A stretch of 64,000 nt of DNA from Chitinophaga qingshengii. Lineage in GTDB: Bacteria > Bacteroidota > Bacteroidia > Chitinophagales > Chitinophagaceae. The DNA lies in the NCBI RefSeq assembly GCF_014529935.1, contig NZ_JACVFC010000003.1:124001-188000 (forward strand), given 5' to 3'. Positions 46,701-48,187 of the stretch are shown in pieces. How positions within the stretch are numbered: position 1 is the stretch's first letter; each line of letters starts with the position of its first letter. Under the pieces are notes generated by a model. That model saw nothing but the letters and a program-made list of their open reading frames with translations. It ran no database searches and was not told the DNA's origin. The translations under genes and the position numbers were made by a program.

Positions 46701-48093
46701 GGAATTCTTCCGGATGCCGGACATAGCCTCCCTGGCGACTTACCTGCAACATCGTGATGAAAAGACAATAGCGCTGCCAACTATTGAAAGAGTGGCAGAA
46801 CTGCCCGCACAGGTGCCCGTATCCGCAGCGCAGGAGTATCTATGGCGCATCGATCAGCTGCATGGCAGCATTCACTATCATATGCCGAATGCCTGGAGGT
46901 TGAAAGGTGCTATTGATACCAAAGCCCTGGAAAAGGCGCTTAAAACGATCGTCGGCAGACATGAAACGTTGCGGACGGTATTCCGGAAAACGGGAGAACA
47001 ACTTTACCAGGTGGTATTGGAGCCGGAACGCTGGAAACTGAACGTGGTGAAGAAGAAAACCTTGCAGAAAGGAGAGGAGACTGCCGTGCAGCATTTTCTG
47101 AAAGAGTTGTTCTATACGCCATTTGATCTCTCCGCAGACTATATGCTGAGGGCGCATTTAATCAGCCTGTCGGCCACAGAGCAGGATCACCTGTTGTTGC
47201 TGACGACCCACCATATTGCATCCGATGGCTGGTCGGTATCGCTGCTGTTACATGAGCTGATAGCCCTGTATGAGGCATTTGCCAGCGGCGTATCATGGGC
47301 GCTGGAGCAGCCGGCTATCCGCTACGCGGACTATGCACTGTGGCAACGTAACTGGCTGGCAGCCGGTGCTGCGGATAAGAGCGTGCAATACTGGCAACAG
47401 CAGTTGCAGGGCCTGCCCGAGCCAACAGCTACCGTATCGGATGATGGCGCCGTGCTGACGCATACCATAGATGCAACATTGAGTACCCGGCTGAATACGC
47501 TGGCACAACAACAGGGCGTTACCCTGTTTATGGCTACACTGGCTGCTTTCCATGCATTGATGTATGCACAAAACGGAGTGGAGGACAGCTGCATCGGTAC
47601 TACCATCGCAGGAAGAACACAACATGAAACCGAGAACGTGATCGGACTGTTTGTGAATTTCCTGGCACTGCGCAGTGACCTCTCCGGGGATCCTTCTTTC
47701 AGCGCCTTACTGCAACAGGTGAAACGGACAACACTGGATGCCTATGAGCACCAGGACCTGCCGTTTGCCAATGTGGTAGCTGCTGTTAACGGATCATGGC
47801 AGACAGGCCACCATCCTTTCTTTAATATCATGTTCGTGTTGCAAAACACACCACCGGAACCGGCCTTTAATCTCGGCAAGGCTATTGCTTCGCCGGAAGC
47901 GTTGCCGCACCTCGTGAGCCAGTATCATCTGAGTGTAACCGTCACCGAAAGTCCGGAAGGGTTAACAATAGAGATACTGTACCGCACGGCTGCATTTACC
48001 GAAGCGGCCATCCGGCAGCTGTTACAGCGCTATGAGGCCATTTTAAGGACGGTGGTGCAAGATCCTGCCATCAACATCAACCGTCTTCCCTGA
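25000..48093 (+). CDS. Hybrid PKS-NRPS lipopeptide megasynthase (7697 aa)
   Basis: One polypeptide carries a whole assembly line. Domain order by motif: acyl-AMP ligase (about 10-560), ACP (Ser611), KS (Cys840, His975, His1015), AT (Ser1291), ACP (Ser1610), Ala/Pro-rich linker (1650-1790), PLP aminotransferase (Lys2061), then four NRPS modules C-A(MT)-PCP, C-A(MT)-PCP, C-A-PCP, C-A-PCP, and a final C domain (7271-7697). There is no ketoreductase, epimerase, reductase or thioesterase. The front end is that of mycosubtilin/iturin synthases, which activate a fatty acid, extend it by two carbons and convert the beta-keto group to a beta-amine. The predicted product is a beta-amino-acyl tetrapeptide with two N-methyl groups. 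The ATG at 25000 is preferred over an in-frame TTG at 24994. An exporter operon lies upstream and a VioB-like gene downstream. Neither MbtH nor a phosphopantetheinyl transferase is in the window. Confidence 0.95.
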   Translation: MDHTSRPETLQQLLTGLKDEHNKGVTFITGSNKETFLSYRQLYADALSWLAHLQDKGLTPGMELVLQIEDQATFLQVFWACLLGGIIPVPVAVTYEGENAQKLYKIKRFLDKPVLAVKRAHYEKLLSSAGDSQGFDSVVFTDEKEDTGKKGIVVPVTPETIAFLQFSSGSTGNPKGVVLTHRNLLSNMYAAIASHRLTQEDSHLNWMPLTHDMGLIGFHLYPTAAGLNHYLMPTDLFIRNPLLWMQKISEHGVTVTGSPNFGYKYYLNQFTPEKGAELDLSALRFVMNGAEPISASLCHQFLTVMGNYGLRAAAMSPGYGLAEATLQVSITDPDVLFSSVFVRRDSLVTGQAVTVAPQHEEAIDSIEVVNLGKVIGGVAVRITDDAGQPLPEGHLGRINISGDAVTARYYNNEVSTAAVIHDGWLNTGDTGFELDGHLFIAGRSKDIIFVNGMNVYPHDIEHTIERWNGIEAGKVVACGVADETMGTEAIIVFVLHKSSIEKFLPVAAAIKRCVASRLGLEVKHVLPVRKVPKTTSGKVKRYTFAEEYRQGAYEGVIREIRDAAPAAGTPSHQLSFTAVRDWLWKWLQDRFKLPVAVLSTDQPFAEYGMTSMHAVMLAADLEEWLQAPVDKTLVYNYTTVTALATHLSGHTTTAQTDALHRHRTDERIAIIGMGCRFPGGVDSPAAFWDLLRQQRSGVTVVPQDRWDVEQYYSAAEDEPGKMYTRHGGFIEQVAQFDPLFFGISPREAAGMDPQQRLLLEVCWEAMEHAGIAPSALRGSDTGVFVGSGTDDYQQIVREHTSPALFEDAFSSLGLQRSVAAGRIAYLFDFHGPVLQLDTACSSSLLSVHEACRHLLTGECSLALAGGVNLMLTPETTIQLCRMNALSSTGQCHAFDEQADGYVRGEGAGMVVLKRLSDAQADGDTILAVISGSAVNHDGQSNGLTAPNGVAQQQVIRKALRQAGLEPAAVQYVETHGTGTKLGDPVEAQALHAAYGQGRPADHPLLLGAVKSNIGHLEAAAGIAGLIKTVLSLQHQQLPATLHFNTPSSFIPWNDMRLQVVDRLRSWPATGDLRRAAISSFGLSGTNVHVILEEAPATDTIVTMPPQWPSYPLTLSAKSPAALQVLAARYLATLEHSHDAVADIAYSTFHTRDAHPYRIAFQAASVADITRQLRAYAENPYAEEVLSAMVQPRDGQLVWLFTGGGSQYWNMGVELYQHNAVFRKVIDHCDAWLETQWGISLTTLLYRMEKNASNELLREMTYFQPAVFVISCALAEVWKSWGITPAIVAGHSLGEYAAAYVAGVFTLDEGLQLVTARARLMQAVKEPGAMATVFATEAEVAAVISPYGRDIAIAAINGPALTVISGKKQVVSDVLKTLETAGVNGRELLIAQASHSPLMESMLPEFREVAKQITFRTPQLQLISNITGTVVTQEVTDYRYWCDHIVSPVQFAKSMQTITQLGGETLMELGPQPNLLSMVQLSATYAEDHLLPCMKLGHSSWNMMLQALLSLYVKGFPVQLQQLFDHPGYRRIPLPLYAFNRQRYWACEKETTDTTHSQYELKSKVMTETNQVSYQRAAILRDVTDIFSRLLKIPAANINIHARFLEMGADSLVLASAVRRIEKKYNVNFSIRQLFETLTSLHLMTEYIVARVPAAAVPEPVAAPAAVPEVIAAPAPQPVVNVAPVKTNGVVHPPAPPETAVSQRLFDVLEQQLGLLSQYLGTGPLQRQPVAAPVSHVPAVPEPVQTNGNGTPAIAEVTKAPVQHRSIFPKIETRPAQTGYSTAQQEYLDAFIRRYNLKTQQSKALTQQYRPVLADNRASAGFRFSTKELVYPIQAASSAGATITDIDGNTYIDLAMGFGVDLLGHCPPVIVNALQQQLQQGFQLGPQTPLAGQVAELVTSLTGADRASFHNSGTEAVMTAIRLARTVTGRKKVAVFAGSYHGHFDGTLAAPEDLERSHAGVPMALGIVHNMVADVLVFDYHHPDVVEQIRTHKHELAAVLVEPVQSRKPGYQPKALLHALRAMTTAEDIALIFDEMITGFRIHPGGAQAHFGVRADLATYGKIAGGGLPIGIIAGSRKYMDALDGGVWQYGDDSYPATDTTFFAGTFCKHPLSMSATLALLKELHRRGPVLQEQLNARTAKLVQELSVFFRENNVPMEVHHFGSLFYFAITSNMDLFFYHLLDKGIYVWEGRTCFLSDAHTDEDVRRISKAIKDSIHDLQGAGFLPQPAVPVARETTVAAWEEETLQAITRQERPERIPLSFSQERLWFIDQLEGSVQYNERAAYRLKGTLNKDSLSYAFRSIVNRHEILRSVIEGEDGNTWQRVLEKDQWQLEVVDGTTMETTLDARIEAIVHRPFDLAKDHMLRAAVIRIAPDEHILVLVMHHIAFDGWSVHIVMEELLAGYEAHATGRPQQLPELPVQYVDYAIWQRLHADSPIMEKQLQYWRKKLEGIELLQLPADYTQPTVRTKRGGFVSATIPKALTLQLQQLGKQQGATLYMILLSAFKVLMYRYSGQEDICVGGVIAGRQPEIESLIGFFVNTYALRSNLKGNPSFLTFLQQVKNTTLEVYENQDISFEKVVNAISGQRDANQNPLFRIMFSMQNVPEAPELRFGDIIAEREPVARITSLFDISWSVEEKPDGILVETEYSADLFSEATIRRMVSHYQVLLEAIVQQPSQRVGTLRLLHQAEEQQLLKQFNHTEGPVLLGKNETFVSRFDAQVANTPDATAVVWNGQQLSYRELHQRAGQLALYLRKAGVKAESLVPIHADRSIAMITAILAVLKAGGAYVPIDPDFPEERKTFILEDTAATVVISSVAGIETGSGVQLITLKEDGTGVAEDINTTALPEVNPASLAYIIYTSGSTGKPKGVMVEHRQLLNYLVNSQTAYLSSQEDVSGSYVHLSYTFDAAVTALLMPLLQGKSIVAGTKKATEVFSDAAFGAHAPYDFIKLTPAHMPLLEAVADGHHGAWFAKKLVLGGEALHLSQVQFLIDKDIDVEIINEYGPTEATVGCSVFSFRTGGDVTALSHGIPIGKPIDQTQLYILNEYQQLCPVGVPGEIYIGGAGVARGYLHQPALTAEKFIADPFGIVPGARLYKTGDLAKWLPDGNLLYIGRKDDQVKVRGYRIEPGEVEQALNQLPDVAESCVVVKKDQFEANKLVGYYVPAVQSIREKEQVLYRQQVADWKVLYETAYSNAVVPPDTEAEFDLAGWNDSFTGKAIPAEHMREWLDDIISVLLSYPAEKVLEVGSGTGLIYYSLAAHVKKYTGMDFSQAAINKITARIAKEQRPYPETVLKVGAAHEIATVMGEESVDLIVINSVAQYFPGGEYLREVLHTGISLLNGKGRIVLGDVRDDRLQPSFKSRLLLDKYQEKTPVRDFAWNIEQELLREEELCFSPAYFHRLKNLYPEIIHVEIQWKNAAHVNELSLYRYTVTLYVGIEKVWQRPVWRDWNDIADKQQLIRQLEKNEPVLALRAVPNPRLWKEIRLNQGMSHRQVFTTGDLLKFIDQKDEQIPVVEELLAIADSQGYHSRWLLNEDVFTIDLLLEKTPQHGFVAQPAWDRLYSGSESYTNTPLYADICALLQKDMRAQLSQHLPDYMIPADLVALPNLPLTINGKVDRKYLTRKEDTPYKGSGDDAAPVTALQQQLIDIWKDLMEMDNIGVNDDFFEMGGHSLLAIRLVGAIRKTLGAELTVNDFFAYPTVSLLSGFLEQSGKGQERPAIVAGIRPERIPLSYSQERLWFIDQLEGSVQYHVPAALRLIGQLDTGALATALMIIVNRHEVLRTVILQEDGHPYQRVMPKDQWRLQKIDGAAYMTDTAALKQRIHELIHTRFDLAKDHMLRASLIQLEPTEHILVVTLHHIVSDAWTVNIIVKELVELYNAYLEERTGKVNKLSIQYADYAIWQRQHLTGELLSEQLGYWRNRLEGVEPLNLPTDYARPLIQSTRGAISVFNIDAETTAQLRQLSKQQGTTLFMTLLAAFKVLLYRYSGQDDICTGTSIAGRTYPETEPLIGFFVNTLALRSNLANNPSFTALLQQVKQTTLDAYDHQEVPFEKVIEVVEKQRDMSRASLFQVMFELFNTPPVPDIRLGEVQLTNEPLEHTTTLFDLSCCLTESGDILEGYVEYSADLYSEATIQRMTGHFKQLLLAIIKDPSTRIGTLPMLHAEETTQLLHTFNNTDVAYPGDGRTFTELFAEQAVRTPETIAITLEDTTVTYRELDERSNQLAHFLQKRGVTTDVLVPLCIERSVEMIISILGILKAGGAYVPVDPEYPADRVQYIVRDCGAQLVIASDATKEKFASLEVALVTPDMTAAELVTAPVTGPAPGDLAYVIYTSGSTGRPKGAMIEHAGMLNHLYAKTTDLKVDQDTVLAFTASFTFDISVWQMLAALLHGGRTVVYREQLILDPVSLIRTVEKDKVTILELVPSYLSTVLAEDIRVKLHHLKWLLVTGEAISQPVLQQWFNHPDYGHVPVVNAYGPTEASDDITHYFMYEAPERTNIPLGKPLQNLKIYILDQSMQLCPVGVAGEICVSGIGVGRGYLKQGALTAASFVTDPFREGVRMYRTGDLGRWLPDGNLENLGRLDHQVKVRGHRIELGEIENALQQIELLKQSVVLAKTDTNSAGQHKRLTSYYVPDHQLVLQQEEMLYQQQQENWHELWETEYARTEEAGDSEAEFNLTGWNDTFTGKPIPETDMRKWLDDTVESILAEHPSRVLELGCGAGLLYYQLAGHINKYVGMDFSSVSVDAIRRRIGKGEREYPETVLKVGAAHEIEKVADHIVDMVILNSVVQYFPGKKYLSDIIRDCIPLLKDGGRIVLGDVRDNRLLKLLKTRLLLDKFHDRTDIRELMWGVDQELLKEEELCFSPDYFYQLKALHPEVTHVDIQLKKGDYVNELTLYRYTVVIYVGVEKPLLEPAWIPWNEIVDKKGILTQLANGVASIALRDVPNPRLWRETLLEKGIKDNTLLTVGDLTNYIATPDSGSNIAEELLRVAREQGYHYRFLLNDDPLKMNLLLERNAAEGFVKQAYGHTPGAATVANIPLFNDICGLLQQDIRKQLKARLPDYMVPADFVALLRLPLTGNGKVDRKFLMLREDMQRRSLINYKPPVTLLEQLLTDIWQELLGQDQVGTHDNFFELGGHSLMATRAVSAIRKKIAVEVTVKDFFLYPTIVQLAAYLQRQHKNEEAVPEIKALPRPARIPLSYSQERLWFVDRLEGSVQYHMPATLRLRGSLDIAALHEALATIVNRHEVLRTVIRWEDGTPFQQILPEHQWRLAVTDGSAYTPAQLHALAGNLVAQPFNLSTDHTLRAHLVTLSAEEYLLVVVLHHIAADGWSITILVKELVELYEAIATGRAAQLPELEIQYADYAIWQRDYLSAAVLENKLAYWKEKLSGAGVLALTTDYPRPAVQSIRGASIAFRIDRELSEQLQALSRRQGVTLFMTLLSAFKVLLYRYSGQEDICVGTPVAGRTLQETEKLIGFFINTLALRSDLSNQPSFISLLQQVKATTLSAYDNQEVPLEKIVETVVKERDISHSPLFQVLFVLQNMPAAPEIKLGNVRLTQEDAEKKTTQFDLTLVIEEGANGLTGQLEYCTDLFHADTIKRMVQHFRQLLRAIVTAPETQIHRLPLLHAVEEEQLLTGFNQTATRWPVDATLVDLFRAQVSLTPDAAAVVAGTENRTYKELDQHSDRIAAHLQNKGVQPGTLVPLYISRSADMITAILGVLKVGAVYVPIDPEYPQERVAYIVKDTGASLLVTNGVANLPVEIEVIDTNSPDEDIPALAAVTLQPSDPAYVIYTSGSTGQPKGVLAEHRSVVNLIIGNSRRLGIEPDERVLLFSNYTFDASVEQIFSALLNGAALVIPSAAILADPRLFERFLEEQRITHLECTPGFLANITPARYGGLKRILCGGEACPQELAARWSSLTSFYNVYGPTETTVSATLYPYAEDAPCHAGILPVGKPLDNVQAYVVDVFGQLAPIGVGGELWLAGAGVTRGYYNQPALTAEKFISNPFSQNGDRIYKTGDRVRWLPDGTLVFLGRTDDQVKIRGYRVEPGETERMLLDSGLVKDATVIADTDANGDTRLAGYIVPVDVFDNEGLVAYLRERLPQYLIPAVLVPLDKLPLTTNGKIDKRALPHPDTGVLPAQGYVAPRNQTEEQLATIWRELLGIQQIGIYDNFFELGGHSLLAMRLQAAIRTLLSADVPVKTLFRHHTIAALAVNLQPGTGLIPVTAAERPVNIPLSYAQERLWFIDQLEGSISYHMPVVLHLKGGVNIDALSRTLQEIVNRHEVLRTVIITIDGTPYQQVLDKGQWSLETITVQQPLTTEDITALVNQPFDLSRDHMLRAVLVNTTTDEQVLVLTLHHIASDGWSMSVLAGELEEYYQAFVTDQAPQLPELAIQYADYAIWQRASLPEAVLEEQLGYWKQKLSGTDTLQLPLDYPRPAVQSNRSRAASFKIDAALTTQLQLLSRRQQTTLFMTLLAAFKVLLHRYSGQTDICIGTPTAGRTRKETEGLIGFFINTLALRSDLSDNPSFIALLQQVKQTALSAYDHQEVPLEKIVEAVVKERNLSHAPLFQAMFMLQNMPSVTDIRLEGLEIAAESAVQTAGQFDLSLSMEEADGVLTGFLEYATDLFTAATIDRLITHFKQLLQAVVASPAAPVSQLDMLNAAEKNTLLEVFNNTAMPYPADKTILELLAAQAALTPDATAVVRGTERLSYEELDRRATYLARHLITVGVQAETLVPVCVDRSPNMVVAILAILKAGGAYVPVDPAYPAERIGYILQDTAATVAVASQSNVSLLGGAANIVVLETVFQGYTGGPVTALETLPAADTAAYVIYTSGSTGRPKGVVIEHHNLYGFIRWSIQEFAASPFEIVYATTSVCFDLSVFELFLPLSTGIPLRILENGLEVPAWLEKDTAVLLNTVPSVVQSLLTAKMDLSAISVLNMAGEPIPAEVIRSPFLEGMEVRNLYGPSESTTYSTSYTFADNKEVLIGKPVHNTRIYLTGSNGELAPIGAIGEICIAGAGLARGYLHQPALTAEKFVTDPFAATNGRMYKTGDLGSWLPDGNLQYLGRKDDQVKIRGYRIEPGEIEVVLQQSGLVKQAVVQVKPDVAAHQPYTGERKLVAWFVPAENQDKAQLIQYLKTKLPDYMIPSVWVALSAMPLTANGKTDRRALPNPDMTALSGASYVAPRNETETVLQEIWSVLLQLPRIGIYDNFFELGGHSLLVIRVLSAIRNRLDEVVTVKEFFRMPDIASLATYLQHRDEKTIALPTIERVAELPAQVPVSAAQEYLWRIDQLHGSIHYHMPNAWRLKGAIDTKALEKALKTIVGRHETLRTVFRKTGEQLYQVVLEPERWKLNVVKKKTLQKGEETAVQHFLKELFYTPFDLSADYMLRAHLISLSATEQDHLLLLTTHHIASDGWSVSLLLHELIALYEAFASGVSWALEQPAIRYADYALWQRNWLAAGAADKSVQYWQQQLQGLPEPTATVSDDGAVLTHTIDATLSTRLNTLAQQQGVTLFMATLAAFHALMYAQNGVEDSCIGTTIAGRTQHETENVIGLFVNFLALRSDLSGDPSFSALLQQVKRTTLDAYEHQDLPFANVVAAVNGSWQTGHHPFFNIMFVLQNTPPEPAFNLGKAIASPEALPHLVSQYHLSVTVTESPEGLTIEILYRTAAFTEAAIRQLLQRYEAILRTVVQDPAININRLP
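31762..36135 (+). other. NRPS module 1: C-A(N-methyltransferase)-PCP
   Basis: Domain annotation. The C domain has MHHIAFDGWS (His2383-His2384, Asp2388). The A domain has YTSGSTGKPKG near 2858 and core A8 GRKDDQVKVRGYRIEPGE near 3111. A methyltransferase with VLEVGSGTGL (about 3239) is inserted between A8 and the end of the A domain, the usual position of N-methyltransferases. A10 Lys is 3612 and the PCP serine is 3669 (GGHSLL). Reading the ten specificity positions by alignment to GrsA from memory gives DATKVGEVGK, close to known Asn codes, so N-methyl-Asn is a tentative call. Asn is also the first residue of mycosubtilin. Confidence 0.8.
36172..40530 (+). other. NRPS module 2: C-A(N-methyltransferase)-PCP
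   Basis: Domain annotation. The C-domain active site reads HHIVSDAW (3855-3862): the usual Gly after Asp is Ala. The A domain has YTSGSTGRPKG near 4328, a second inserted methyltransferase with VLELGCGAGLLYY near 4708, A10 Lys5076 and PCP Ser5133. The methyltransferase is very like that of module 1 (shared ETVLKVGAAHEI and RIVLGDVRD segments), so the two modules look like an internal duplication. My reading of the specificity positions is DIWELTADDK; the acidic residues would suit a basic side chain, but this is tentative. Confidence 0.8.
40567..43650 (+). other. NRPS module 3: C-A-PCP
   Basis: Domain annotation. The C domain has HHIAADGWS (His5318-His5319, Asp5323), the A domain has YTSGSTGQPKG near 5787 and an uninterrupted A8-A10 stretch ending at Lys6118, and the PCP serine is 6174. 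No methyltransferase or epimerase is present. My reading of the specificity positions is DAEELGVVSK, which I cannot assign to an amino acid. Confidence 0.8.
43678..46755 (+). other. NRPS module 4: C-A-PCP
   Basis: Domain annotation. The C domain has HHIASDGWS (His6352-His6353, Asp6357), the A domain has YTSGSTGRPKG near 6827 and A10 Lys7157, and the PCP serine is 7213. My reading of the specificity positions is DLFNNALTYK, a code I recall for small residues (Ala or Gly) in myxobacterial synthetases. The A5 region reads YGPSEST where the usual sequence is YGPTEx, as in that branch. Confidence 0.8.
46810..48090 (+). other. Terminal condensation domain with no thioesterase
   Basis: Domain annotation. 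The last about 427 residues (7271-7697) form a complete C domain: SAAQEYLWRIDQLHGS opening, TTHHIASDGWS active site (His7404-His7405, Asp7409), VIGLFVNFLALRSDLS and HHPFFNIMFVLQNTPPEP. The protein stops right after it. It diverges from C1-C4 (for example, QEYLWR where C1-C4 have QERLWF). A terminal C domain can release or cyclise a peptide; alternatively it could meet an A-PCP partner encoded elsewhere. Confidence 0.8.
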
Positions 48094-48117
48094 TTGCATA
48101 TTAACCTGATGATAACA

Positions 48118-48143
48118 CCCCCGGAAACACTGGTTTCCGGGGG
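48118..48143 (+). terminator. Perfect 11-bp hairpin between megasynthase and VioB-like gene
   Basis: CCCCCGGAAAC (48118-48128) and GTTTCCGGGGG (48133-48143) form a perfect stem closed by the tetraloop ACTG. No T-run follows directly (the next bases are ATATTTC), so it may act as a weak terminator or as an RNA-stability or processing element between two genes 94 bp apart. Confidence 0.5.
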
Positions 48144-48187
48144 ATATTTCAACGCGTCATTTTTCAATTTTAAATCAAATACTATCT

